Below, piece by piece: positions 7,040 to 14,857 of a stretch of 37,534 nucleotides of DNA (position 1 is the stretch's first letter; each line of letters opens with the position of its first letter). The DNA comes from Buttiauxella noackiae ATCC 51607 (GTDB lineage Bacteria > Pseudomonadota > Gammaproteobacteria > Enterobacterales > Enterobacteriaceae). Where the stretch lies: the NCBI RefSeq assembly GCF_001654865.1, contig NZ_LXEO01000037.1, positions 1 through 37,534 on the forward strand. The letters are read 5' to 3'. Made by a program: the position numbers and the translations under genes. Below the pieces are notes generated by a model, which did no database searches, was not told the origin of the DNA, and worked only from the letters and a program-made list of their open reading frames with translations.

Positions 7040-7966
7040 TTAGTGCGCAGTTTTAGAACCACTCACAGGTTGCACCACATCCACACCATGTGTACCAAAG
7101 AATTGATATAGCGAGTCCGCAGCCGCGTGGGTTAACACCATGATCTCAATGCGGCGATTCGCCGCACTAAGTGGTTGATCCGGTTTAAGCAGCATTTTGT
7201 CTGCCATCGCATTCACCTGAATCACTTTGTCTCCCGCCATTCCGCCTTGCTCTAACGCTATTCGCGCAGCCAGGGCGCGGTCACCAGACAAATTCCAGTT
7301 GTTATAACGCGTCTGATCCCGATACATGGAAGAGTCCGTATGGCCGGTGATGATCACTTTGTTATCAATTTTATTAAATACCGGTGCTAGCTGAGTCAAT
7401 AAACGCTGGAAGAAGGGTGTCAGGATCGCACTACTACGCTGGAACATTTCCCGTTTTTGATCGTCCTGAATCAAAATACGTAACCCCTGGGGAATAATTT
7501 CCATCTCAAGGTTTGATTGCGCGTCAAAAGCTTTCGTGATTTCCGTAATGACGCGCGCCAACTCGATCATTTCCTGTTGTGAGCGTTTGTTCACATCTTC
7601 CAGCGACTCCGCTGATTTGCTCGCCTGAGCCAGTTGTTCAAGCTGATGGGTCAGCTCTTCTGTGGACTGTGCTCCGCCCTGCATGCCGGGCATGATCATA
7701 TTCGGGCCATTAATCGCTTTCCCACCGGAAGAGAGCGGCGACACCACCATGCCATCAAAAATAGATTCGCCTGTAAGTCTTGCAACCACCTCTTTACGCT
7801 CTTCTTCGGTCACCGAACTCATGATCCACAGCACCATAAACAGGGCCATCATGGCGAGAGTAAAGTCTGCAAACGCCACTTTCCACGCGCCACCGTGCGG
7901 TGCGTGATGTTCACGGCGTGAAGCGCGTTTTATGATCGTGGTGTGCGCCTGTTTCTTGCTACGCAT
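7040..7966 (-). CDS. lafU: Lateral flagellar motor stator protein LafU (MotB type)
   Basis: The 308-residue protein is the peptidoglycan-binding stator subunit that pairs with LafT. A single membrane helix (about 30-50) contains the conserved proton-accepting aspartate in KVAFADFTLAMMALF (Asp34). A C-terminal OmpA-like domain (about 190-265) carries VIITGHTDSS and NLSGDRALAAR, which anchor it to peptidoglycan. The ATG at 7966 overlaps the lafT stop by one base (TGATG), indicating translational coupling; a TTG one codon upstream is the alternative. It is full length, unlike the mbhA relic of E. coli K-12. Whether the stator is proton- or sodium-driven cannot be read directly. Confidence 0.94.
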   Translation of the reverse strand: MRSKKQAHTTIIKRASRREHHAPHGGAWKVAFADFTLAMMALFMVLWIMSSVTEEERKEVVARLTGESIFDGMVVSPLSSGGKAINGPNMIMPGMQGGAQSTEELTHQLEQLAQASKSAESLEDVNKRSQQEMIELARVITEITKAFDAQSNLEMEIIPQGLRILIQDDQKREMFQRSSAILTPFFQRLLTQLAPVFNKIDNKVIITGHTDSSMYRDQTRYNNWNLSGDRALAARIALEQGGMAGDKVIQVNAMADKMLLKPDQPLSAANRRIEIMVLTHAAADSLYQFFGTHGVDVVQPVSGSKTAH

Positions 7967-8829
7967 CAACCTTCACCAATCAGTTCATTAACCCAACCAT
8001 CAAGGGTGGCAAACGTGGGTTTAGTATCCATTGGCAGCATTTTACGCCCGGCGTCCACGGCCAGCAGCGTCGGTTTCCCGGCTACCTGGTTCACCAGCAC
8101 CGTACGCACACATTCAAGACCAGCCATCTGTTTTTTAGTCTGCTGTTCCATAGCGTTAGCTAATGGGTCAAGCAGGCAGTAACAGATGAATACGCCGAGG
8201 AAGGTTCCCACCAGAGCCGCCGCCACTTTCACGCCGATAATTGCAATAGAACCGTCGATGGATTGCATGGTGATGATAATACCCAGTACCGCTGCGCAAA
8301 TCCCAAAGCCAGGCATGGCTTCTGCTGTACGCTGCATTGAGCGAGAGGGTCTGAGAAGTTCTTCCTCCATCGCGCCCAGTTCCTGCTCAAGAATGCCCTC
8401 TAACTCATGCTCGTTAATTTTACCCATCGCCATCAAACGGAAGTTATCGGAGATAAAGGTGATCAACGCGTGATCTTCAAGCACTAGCGGGTACTTGAGA
8501 AATAACTCACTCTTTTCAGGTACTTCAATGTGTTCATCCAACACTTTCAGCCCGCCGTCCTGAACCAGTTCCAGCAGTTCATAGAGCAGCATCAGCAATT
8601 GGCGTTGATATTCAGCGGTATAGCTATTTTTGCGCATAGCGCTTTTGACCTGCCGCCACATCTCGATCAACACCGGTTTCGGGTTAGCCAGCACTAAAGC
8701 CCCGATCCCGGCACCAATAATAATCAACAGTTCGCCCGGCACCCAAAATGCGGCCAGTCGTCCACCTGATTCAAGAAAGCCGCCCACTACACAGCCAAAA
8801 ATGATCAATAGTCCTAGTAATTTTTGCAT
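7966..8829 (-). CDS. lafT: Lateral flagellar motor stator protein LafT (MotA type)
   Basis: The 287-residue MotA-family protein forms the ion channel of the lateral motor with LafU. Hydrophobic helices lie at about 1-22, 30-50, 170-190 and 198-222. The conserved channel region PGFGICAAVLGIIITMQS includes the functionally important proline at its start. The cytoplasmic loop between the helix pairs holds acidic and basic residues that would contact the rotor. The gene ends inside the lafU start and begins 7 bases after lafS. Its ribosome site is weak (GAGACA), so coupling from lafS is likely. Confidence 0.94.
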   Translation of the reverse strand: MQKLLGLLIIFGCVVGGFLESGGRLAAFWVPGELLIIIGAGIGALVLANPKPVLIEMWRQVKSAMRKNSYTAEYQRQLLMLLYELLELVQDGGLKVLDEHIEVPEKSELFLKYPLVLEDHALITFISDNFRLMAMGKINEHELEGILEQELGAMEEELLRPSRSMQRTAEAMPGFGICAAVLGIIITMQSIDGSIAIIGVKVAAALVGTFLGVFICYCLLDPLANAMEQQTKKQMAGLECVRTVLVNQVAGKPTLLAVDAGRKMLPMDTKPTFATLDGWVNELIGEG

Positions 8830-8836
8830 TGCTGTC

Positions 8837-9535
8837 TCACTGCGCTACGGCGTCTTTAATTTTTTGCGTGATTTTCTTATTCAGCTGGCAAATCCTGGCC
8901 TCGGTGAGATCCAGAACCAGCGCGATTTCTTTCAGGCTCATTTCATGTTGGTAATACAGACTCAGGATCAGCTGTTCCCGCTCATCAAGCCCGGCCAGAG
9001 CCGCACGCAATGAATCGCTGATAATGATTTCATCTTCCAGATTACGGCTGTTAAAGCTGAGGTCAGAATCCGTGGTGAGCATGTCATCAAGGCTATGGAT
9101 AGCACTGGCGCTATCGAGCAATAAATACTCCTGATACTCTTCAGGAGTGATCTCCAGATGTTGCTTTATCTCTTCAAATTCAACTTCTTTACCAAGCTTG
9201 CGGCTGAGTTCTCTGATAGCGTCATTGAGCTTGTGCGCTTTCTGGCGCAACCGACGAGGCCGCCAGTCCAGCACGCGTAACTCATCAAGTATGGCGCCGC
9301 GTACTCGTTGAGCCGCAAAAGCGGCAAACTGCTCATCAGGTCTGCCGTATCGGCGCAGCGAACTGAGCAAACCCATCAGGGCAATTTGCTGCATATCTTC
9401 GCTGTCGATAACGCTCTGGGCCTGCCATGAAAGCTGTTTTACAACTCGCTTTACCAAAGGCAGATATTGGGAAACGTAACGCGACTCTTCCGCGGGCGTT
9501 AGCGTTTCACTGGAGATAAAGGTGCTGCATTCCAT
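8837..9535 (-). CDS. lafS: Lateral flagellar sigma-28 factor LafS
   Basis: The 232-residue protein is a FliA-type sigma factor that directs late lateral-flagellar genes. Region 2 runs from YLPLVKRVVKQL through DSEDMQQIALMGLLSSLRRY to FAAFAAQRVRGAILDELR. Region 3 holds DWRPRRLRQKAHKLNDAI. Region 4 carries LDEREQLILSLYYQHEMSL followed by the helix-turn-helix KEIALVLDLTEARICQLNKK. The anti-sigma factor LfgM is encoded at 27.0 kb. Candidate targets in this window share T[TA]AA-N16-GTCG: lafA, lfgM and the gene at 5.5 kb. The ribosome site is AAGGAA, 6 bases upstream. Confidence 0.94.
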   Translation of the reverse strand: MECSTFISSETLTPAEESRYVSQYLPLVKRVVKQLSWQAQSVIDSEDMQQIALMGLLSSLRRYGRPDEQFAAFAAQRVRGAILDELRVLDWRPRRLRQKAHKLNDAIRELSRKLGKEVEFEEIKQHLEITPEEYQEYLLLDSASAIHSLDDMLTTDSDLSFNSRNLEDEIIISDSLRAALAGLDEREQLILSLYYQHEMSLKEIALVLDLTEARICQLNKKITQKIKDAVAQ

Positions 9536-9555
9536 TGTGCGTTCCTTTCCGATCG

Positions 9556-10050
9556 TTACTGCAACAACATTTTGCTAATGATCACATCGTTAAATGGCAT
9601 CTCGTTTTTGAGCTGTTTAAAACGCTCGCGATAGGCATTCATCAATTCATCGTGTAAATCAGTCACGCTCAGGGTGCGAACCAGGGCGTAATCCTTTTCG
9701 GTCAACAATGCGACGGTAGCCCCACGAATCGCAGGGATCATCATCTCGGTTTGTTTAACCGCGTCTTCGGTGGCTGCCGTTAAGGCCAGCTCAAGCAACA
9801 TGTAGCGCTCTTTGCCACCGTCATTCTTCAGGGTGATCATGATGTTGTTAATTTCAACAAACAGGACCTGAGTCTCTTCTTCGGACGAAGAAAACATCTC
9901 TTTGACTTTTTGCCAGGATGACGGTGCGGGTACCGCATCAGGTTCAGCGGCGGCTCCCGTCGGCTTTGCAAAGTGCATCGTTCCCATCACGGCCAGCACA
10001 GAAGAGATAAGGGCGATTGCCAGAGCCATCGAAAAGGTTTTAATCGTCAT
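9556..10050 (-). CDS. lafF: FliL-like protein LafF
   Basis: The 164-residue protein has an N-terminal membrane helix (about residues 5-24) and a periplasmic domain, the FliL layout; FliL proteins encircle or support the stator. Recognisable parts are VLFVEINNIMITLKNDGGKERYM in pieces and a C-terminal MPFNDVIISKMLLQ, close to the FliL ending 'V.FTDFVVQ'. The ATG at 10050 is preferred; a TTG at 10062 lies directly on the putative ribosome site. It sits between lafE and lafS, as in other Flag-2 loci. Confidence 0.88.
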   Translation of the reverse strand: MTIKTFSMALAIALISSVLAVMGTMHFAKPTGAAAEPDAVPAPSSWQKVKEMFSSSEEETQVLFVEINNIMITLKNDGGKERYMLLELALTAATEDAVKQTEMMIPAIRGATVALLTEKDYALVRTLSVTDLHDELMNAYRERFKQLKNEMPFNDVIISKMLLQ

Positions 10051-10066
10051 AGTGTTAGTCAACTTC

Positions 10067-11116
10067 TTATACTGTCATCAAAATAGATTTATCGTCCCGA
10101 GAGCGAGTCTCGTGCGTGTTATCCGGTTGTTCATTTGCCAGAATGAGCTCATTTTCACGGCCAGCATGGTGCTGACGCTGACCTGGTTGTTGCTGCTGAT
10201 TCTGGTTCGACAAACGGACGTCAACATCAACAAAATGCTGTTCCGTCAGCGCCTGGCGTAGTTCGTTACTCACTTGCTGTAGTGCCCGATAAACGTCGCT
10301 TTGCCCGGCGTTTATTTGCACCTGAATTCTCCCGGCCTCTATCTGCACAACAATCTCGATGCGCCCCATATCAGGCGGATCGAGGCGGATTGTTGCATGC
10401 TGAATCTGGTTATTAATTTGCAGATTCAAACGCTCGCCTAACGCATGTTGCAGCTGCGTTGATAATGGCTGGCCGCTGCCATCGACACGCATCGGGGCGT
10501 TAACCTGCGCCTGTGGTTGCCCGGCGGAGATAACAGGAATATTGGCCGCCGGTGCCGTGTTCAGTCCCGCCAGGCGTAGTGTTTCTGCCGTTACCGGGGT
10601 GAAGGATTTTTTAGGCACCACAACTTCTGCGGGTTCCGTCGAAGCAACCCGAACATGGCGCAGATGTGCATCAGGCGCGTGCGCCGTAGTCTGCATGTCC
10701 ATTGAGGCAGGCTCGGTTTTATCTGCCTGAACTTGCACATTGAGCGGGCGAGCGACCAGCTGTTCTGCTGCTGGCAACACGACTGGCGCAGTCATGAGCA
10801 TCGGCACATCACGGTTTACCAAAGTCGCCAAAAATTGCTGGGCCATTTGCTCAACTTGCTCATCCGGCAGTTCTGGCAGAAGTGCATCCAGTGCGACATC
10901 TTCTTGCCCTTCAACAACCTCTTCGTCCGTGGCGATTGAAACCGAGCTTGTGGCTAACAGCAGTTCTTCAAATAACATCTCGCCAGCATTTACATGCTGC
11001 GTTTCATCGACTTCCAGCACAGACGTTGTTGCCAGAGGCGGCAACGTCTGTGGGTATGCAGACTGCTGAAGTAAACTCCCCGAGTCCGATGTCGTGTATG
11101 AGAGAAAATCACTCAT
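10067..11116 (-). CDS. lafE: Hook-length control protein LafE (FliK type)
   Basis: The 349-residue protein starts at the ATG at 11116 (MSDFLSY), which has GAGGGAAGGG upstream; a longer frame to 11179 lies inside lafD. The N-terminal two thirds is low-complexity and acidic, as expected of a molecular ruler. The C-terminal FliK domain (about 225-330) carries ATIRLDPPDMGRIEIVVQ and VYRALQQVSNELRQAL, then a Gln-rich NQNQQQQPGQRQ tail. FliK proteins are exported and switch the export gate from hook to filament substrates. The gene overlaps the end of lafD by 8 bases. Confidence 0.9.
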   Translation of the reverse strand: MSDFLSYTTSDSGSLLQQSAYPQTLPPLATTSVLEVDETQHVNAGEMLFEELLLATSSVSIATDEEVVEGQEDVALDALLPELPDEQVEQMAQQFLATLVNRDVPMLMTAPVVLPAAEQLVARPLNVQVQADKTEPASMDMQTTAHAPDAHLRHVRVASTEPAEVVVPKKSFTPVTAETLRLAGLNTAPAANIPVISAGQPQAQVNAPMRVDGSGQPLSTQLQHALGERLNLQINNQIQHATIRLDPPDMGRIEIVVQIEAGRIQVQINAGQSDVYRALQQVSNELRQALTEQHFVDVDVRLSNQNQQQQPGQRQHHAGRENELILANEQPDNTHETRSRDDKSILMTV

Positions 11117-11450
11117 TGACGACCCTTCCCTCATCCAGTTCTCTATCCATAAACTGAGCGTAAGAAAGTGCCCCTTCACGCTGATTGCGCTGTTGAGTCA
11201 TTTCTTTACTCAGCTCATCGCGTTTCTGGCGTACTTGCTGATGCACCTGCTGATGGACTTTCTGGAGTTTGTTTAGCGCTTCGCGCTTTTGTTCGCTAAT
11301 TTCGCAGCCATGCAGGCTGATAAGCAATGCAGAGATATCGCTATCCAGTTGCTGGATTTTTTCCCAGTCCTGGCGCTTGCCTGCCGCTGCCAGCACACGC
11401 ATCTGCCAGTCAAGTAGCTGCAAATCATCCATGGCGTTTACCCATTTCAT
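11109..11450 (-). CDS. lafD: LafD, small FliT-position protein
   Basis: The protein of about 113 residues begins MKWVNAMDDLQLLDWQ; the ATG at 11450 has GAAGG 5 bases upstream, and an alternative ATG at 11432 would give 107 residues. It is helical with a basic, Gln/Lys-rich coiled-coil stretch (LNKLQKVHQQVHQQVRQKRD). The length, position after the FliS-like gene and helical content fit a FliT-type export chaperone or regulator, but sequence identity to FliT is not evident by eye. It overlaps both neighbours (lafC by 26 bases, lafE by 8), so translation is probably coupled. Confidence 0.72.
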   Translation of the reverse strand: MKWVNAMDDLQLLDWQMRVLAAAGKRQDWEKIQQLDSDISALLISLHGCEISEQKREALNKLQKVHQQVHQQVRQKRDELSKEMTQQRNQREGALSYAQFMDRELDEGRVVNE

Positions 11451-11820
11451 CCCAGCCTTCGCGCAGTTCACCGAGGATGGTTTCAACTTCTTCAATGGCA
11501 GAAACAGAGAGGTTATTGCTGCCGTCGTATAAGCGATAAACACAGTAGTCGTATAAATTCGCGAGATTTTTTGCCAGCTCACCACCTTTCTCGTAGTCCA
11601 GCGCACTGGTCAATGCATTGAGAATATCGATGCATTTATTGATGCTTTGGGCTTTGCGTTCGTAACGTTTTGCTTCGATATGGCTTTTCGCCCGCACCAG
11701 CTCATCGGTTAAACCGTTAAAGAGCATAAGCACCAATTGATGTGGCGTTGCCGCAGCGACCTGTGCTGCCATATCGGACTGGTAATACTCGCCGTAGCCT
11801 TCTTCACTGTTTCCGTACAT
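11425..11820 (-). CDS. lafC: Flagellin export chaperone LafC (FliS type)
   Basis: The 131-residue protein is a FliS-family chaperone that holds flagellin unfolded for export. Family features are the N-terminal tyrosine-rich lead, ATPHQLVLMLFNGLTDELVRAK, NKCIDILNALTSALDYEKGGELAKNLANLYDY in pieces, and the C-terminal EEVETILGELREGWDEM. The length is usual for FliS. A strong ribosome site (GAAGGAG) lies 6 bases before the ATG, and the gene follows lafB by 14 bases. Its partner is presumably LafA. Confidence 0.94.
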   Translation of the reverse strand: MYGNSEEGYGEYYQSDMAAQVAAATPHQLVLMLFNGLTDELVRAKSHIEAKRYERKAQSINKCIDILNALTSALDYEKGGELAKNLANLYDYCVYRLYDGSNNLSVSAIEEVETILGELREGWDEMGKRHG

Positions 11821-11834
11821 TTCCGTCTCCTTCC

Positions 11835-13160
11835 TTAGACTAAGCCAAACATACTGGCGGTGTTGTTCATCTGCTGTAACACGCTCTGCATGCGGGTGAA
11901 CTGCTGCAAATAGCGGTTATAGGCATTGTCATAACGCGTACTAATTTTGTCGCTGCGATCGGTTAATTCGTTTTCCCGACGGCGGTTGGTTTCTTCGCGG
12001 CTTTTGATTTCGCCTTTGGAAGAGCTCAGTAATTTGTCGAGAGATTTGTCCATTTTTCTCAGTAAGCCGTCGCTACCGTTAAATAGCGCATTAAGCTTGC
12101 CCGGGTCATCCGTTAGCTTTTCTTTGAGCTTGTCGCTATCGAGCGTGAGCTTGCCGTCTTTATCAGCGGACAGGCCAAACTGGGTAATATCGAGTCCACC
12201 AATAGAGGTACGTAACATTTCGTTTAATTCGCGGCGCAATCCACTGATGCTGGCATCACCAGCAAATGCCCCACGATCTGTACTGCTGGAACCCGAAGCG
12301 GTTAACGAGCTGAGTGTTCCGACAAGTTTGTTGTACGCCTCGACAAAGCTATTAACCTGGTTCTGGGTTTCCGTGGTATCAACACCAACATTAATACGCA
12401 GTGGCGCGTCACCCGTTTTATGTGTTTGATTCAATTCGAGGGTCACGCCGTCAATCAAGTTGGTCAGCGTATTAGTGCTGTTGGTTATCTGCATGCCACC
12501 GTTCTGCGGGTCACCAAGATAAACAATAGAGTCCTGAGCCTTTGAAATAGTGCGCTCACCACTGCCGGTCATTGATGCAGGTACATCACCACTTAAGGTG
12601 ATGGCATTTTCGGCACCGCTTTTATCACTGCTGAGCATTAGACGCACTTCGCCGCCGGTGCGTACCAGAGATGCGGTCACACCGGGATTGTCATCCATGC
12701 CGTTAATCGCTTTTGCAAGACCCGCCAGACTATCAATACCATCCATATCAATATCGATAGACTTAGCATCAGCACCACTACCCAGACCAATGGTCATGGT
12801 ACCTGTCGCATTTTTAACGCCATCATCGTTCAGGCCGTCATAGGCCAGTTGATGTGAAGAAGCCAACTGTTCAATAAACAGGTTATAGGTGCCTTTGAGT
12901 GCATCGGAGGTTGTGGTCGCTTTGGCCATATTCTCAACGCTCATACTGGCGCTGGTTTTCAGCATCCCGCTGCTGCTTTTATTAAGGTTCGTCAGCGAGG
13001 TACGGAAATCGGTCAGGTTACTTTTCAGGGATTTAAGTGCATTTTGCTGCGCGGTTAGGCGCGCTTTTTGCGTTTTAAGCTGGCTTTGCAGCGTTTGTAC
13101 GTCAAAGCCTGCAAGCTGTTTTGCCATTGTCTGCGGGTCAATGCTGCTGATATCGGTCAT
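11835..13160 (-). CDS. lafB: Filament cap protein LafB (FliD type)
   Basis: The 441-residue protein is the cap under which flagellin subunits fold at the filament tip. The N-terminal FliD region includes IDPQTMAKQLAGFDVQTLQ, followed by a coiled-coil (LKTQKARLTAQQNALKSLKS). The C-terminal region has QVNSFVEAYNKLVGTLSSLT and ends in a coiled-coil with RYLQQFTRMQSVLQQMNNT. The length is typical. The ribosome site GGGAGGAAG is strong. A sigma-54 element at 13201-13217 suggests that lafB heads its own transcription unit, running through lafC-lafU, separate from lafA. Confidence 0.94.
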   Translation of the reverse strand: MTDISSIDPQTMAKQLAGFDVQTLQSQLKTQKARLTAQQNALKSLKSNLTDFRTSLTNLNKSSSGMLKTSASMSVENMAKATTTSDALKGTYNLFIEQLASSHQLAYDGLNDDGVKNATGTMTIGLGSGADAKSIDIDMDGIDSLAGLAKAINGMDDNPGVTASLVRTGGEVRLMLSSDKSGAENAITLSGDVPASMTGSGERTISKAQDSIVYLGDPQNGGMQITNSTNTLTNLIDGVTLELNQTHKTGDAPLRINVGVDTTETQNQVNSFVEAYNKLVGTLSSLTASGSSSTDRGAFAGDASISGLRRELNEMLRTSIGGLDITQFGLSADKDGKLTLDSDKLKEKLTDDPGKLNALFNGSDGLLRKMDKSLDKLLSSSKGEIKSREETNRRRENELTDRSDKISTRYDNAYNRYLQQFTRMQSVLQQMNNTASMFGLV

Positions 13161-13200
13161 GCTTCCTCCCTGGCATAGTGCTATGTCCTGAAGCTATTTG

Positions 13201-13217
13201 TAGCAATAGTTATGCCA
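13201..13217 (-). promoter_or_regulatory. Sigma-54 promoter of lafB operon
   Basis: On the minus strand: TGGCATAACTATTGCTA, i.e. GG-N10-GC with TGGCA and TTGCT boxes. The start would be around 13190, about 30 bases before the lafB ATG. Sigma-54 promoters of lateral systems are driven by LafK, an NtrC/FleQ-like activator encoded outside this window. Confidence 0.7.
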
Positions 13218-13266
13218 ACTTTTAATTTATGTTAATTCAATGAGTTAAATCGAGGTGGGAAATACA

Positions 13267-13283
13267 TCTTCCGCATAGCGGAA
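13267..13283. terminator. Small hairpin between lafA and lafB
   Basis: CTTCCGC-ATA-GCGGAAG is a perfect 7-base stem between the REP pair and the lafB promoter. It has no clear T-run, so attenuation or mRNA-end protection is possible rather than strict termination. Confidence 0.3.
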
Positions 13284-13313
13284 GCGGTATTGAGACTCAT
13301 GACAAGCATCTTC

Positions 13314-13386
13314 GTAGGTCGGATAAGCGCAGCGTCATCCGACGCCAAGGCGTAAATGGCGGATGGCGCTTTGCTTATCCACCTAC
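13314..13386. repeat. REP/BIME pair
   Basis: Two inverted REP-like units: GTAGGTCGGATAAGCGCAGC followed by GTCATCCGAC (13314-13342), and GGCGGATGGCGC followed by TTTGCTTATCCACCTAC (13359-13386). They lie in the gap between lafA and lafB and could stabilise the 3' end of the abundant flagellin mRNA. Confidence 0.75.
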
Positions 13387-13417
13387 AACATCTGTTTAGT
13401 GCCATTTGTCAGCAATG

Positions 13418-13447
13418 TAAAACACCGCCGAAGCGGTGTTTTTATAC
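13418..13447 (-). terminator. Terminator of lafA
   Basis: On the minus strand AACACCGC-TTCG-GCGGTGTT is followed by TTACATT: an 8-base stem with a stable UUCG loop shortly after the lafA stop. The complementary side also reads into TTTTTAT, so it can act in both directions. Confidence 0.75.
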
Positions 13448-13456
13448 AAGGAGGGA

Positions 13457-14311
13457 TTAGCCCAGCAGGGACATCACCATACCGGACATGCTGTTTGCTT
13501 GTTTCAGCATCGACATACTGGTTTGTGCCAGCATCTGGTTTCGAGTCATATTAGTGGCTTCGGTTGCGAAGTCTGCATCCCGAATATTACCCAATGCCAG
13601 CGTCGTATTATCCTGCATATTGGATAGGTTGGCGGCGGTGTGGCCTAAACGGTTGATTAATGCCCCCATTCCGGAACGAACTTCGGCTACGCTGTTGATT
13701 GCCGTTTCTATTTTGCCAATCACTTGCGCAGCGTTTGCAGAAGAACCTGATACACTTAACCCACTAATATCTGTAGTAAGCGTCGCGCCCAAATCCTTAA
13801 TCTTAGAACTAAGATCTTTAGTATTCAGTTGAGTACCGCCGCTTGCGGTACCAATCTGGAAGTTCAAACCACCAGCTTTTGCCAGTCCACTTGTTCCAAA
13901 CAGCTTGGTTCCAGCAAAATCAGTACTTCCCCAGATGTTATCGAGCTCAGATACCAATGCGGAGAATTCAGCCTGCATAGCGACACGATCTTTATCGTTG
14001 TTTGTGTCGTTCGCTGACTGTGTCGCCAGGTCTTTCATACGGTACATAATGTTGGTGACTTCTTCGAACGCGCCTTCACCAGTCTGCAGCATCGCAGTGG
14101 CGTCAGAAATGTTACGCTGAGCAACACTCATGCCGTTAACCTGGCCCTGTAAACGGGTGGCAATTTGCAGGCCAGCCGCATCATCAGCCGCAGAGTTAAT
14201 ACGTTTACCGGTACCCAGGCGTTCCATCGCCGTAGACAGGATGCTGTTAGATTTGTTCAGAGCGTTGGTGGAAGACATTGCCGCGCCGCTGGTGAAAATT
14301 GAAAGTGCCAT
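13457..14311 (-). CDS. lafA: Lateral flagellin LafA
   Basis: The 284-residue flagellin builds the lateral filament. The N-terminal D0/D1 region has AMSSTNALNKSNSILSTAME and RLGTGKRINSAADDAAGLQI, and the C-terminal D1/D0 region has INRLGHTAANLSNMQDN and ends in MLKQANSMSGMVMSLLG. The central part is short (about 150-195), so this is a compact flagellin with almost no D2/D3, like other lateral flagellins; Ser/Thr-rich stretches there (DISGLSVSGSSAN) are possible modification sites. The gene has a ribosome site (AAGGAGAG), its own sigma-28-like promoter and a strong terminator, as expected for a highly expressed single gene. The cargo operons and the FliB-like gene downstream of lfgN may modify it. 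Confidence 0.96.
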   Translation of the reverse strand: MALSIFTSGAAMSSTNALNKSNSILSTAMERLGTGKRINSAADDAAGLQIATRLQGQVNGMSVAQRNISDATAMLQTGEGAFEEVTNIMYRMKDLATQSANDTNNDKDRVAMQAEFSALVSELDNIWGSTDFAGTKLFGTSGLAKAGGLNFQIGTASGGTQLNTKDLSSKIKDLGATLTTDISGLSVSGSSANAAQVIGKIETAINSVAEVRSGMGALINRLGHTAANLSNMQDNTTLALGNIRDADFATEATNMTRNQMLAQTSMSMLKQANSMSGMVMSLLG

Positions 14312-14367
14312 GTTGTTCTCTCCTTGAGGATTATGCTTTTAGGCAGTGTTTGCCTGTGTACTAAGAG

Positions 14368-14395
14368 AAAACGACACGCTTGATGTAGAAATTAA
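14368..14395 (-). promoter_or_regulatory. Sigma-28-like promoter of lafA
   Basis: On the minus strand: TTAA (14392-14395), 16 bases, GTCGTTTT (14368-14375), leaving an untranslated leader of about 50 bases. The related arrangement before lfgM supports it. Confidence 0.6.
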
Positions 14396-14857
14396 ATGCC
14401 TATGAAAAAAATATTCATATGAAGTTTATTTCATTTCATCTGACCGGCAAATAAGTGAAACCGGAAAGAATAATTTCCACAAAAATGGACATTGTTAAAG
14501 TGAGTGCATTAGATATTACAATGCGACAAATTTATCTTCAGACTTAAACCCCAACCAATAAAAAATGCATAAATTTATATAAATCCCATCATTTTATTTA
14601 ACAGATGAAATTTACTTCAAAAAATACATTTAACCAACTGTATTTTAATGATTTTTTTATTTTAATGCATATTTAAAATACATCAAATATAATAGCCACA
14701 CAAAAACAACCGCATACTTAATAACTGAAGATTTTTACTATCAGCAAATCATAAACATTAGCTAAAACCACTATGAAAGCCCCCGAAAAACGAGCATGTA
14801 AACCTGTTTTTCCTATCTATTTGTAATTGATATAGCACACCTAAAACTTTAAAATTT
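14396..14857. other. AT-rich regulatory gap between lafA and lafZ
   Basis: No gene is seen in this strongly AT-rich stretch between two divergent genes. A GAAAAAC/GTTTTTC inverted repeat lies near 14783-14812, before lafZ. The composition would suit H-NS binding or a binding site for LafZ itself, but no specific operator can be named. Confidence 0.45.

Noticed and set aside
11109-11606. 165-codon version of LafD
   Set aside because: Its N-terminal 52 residues lie within lafC in another frame and there is no ribosome site at the far start; the ATG at 11450 or 11432 fits better.
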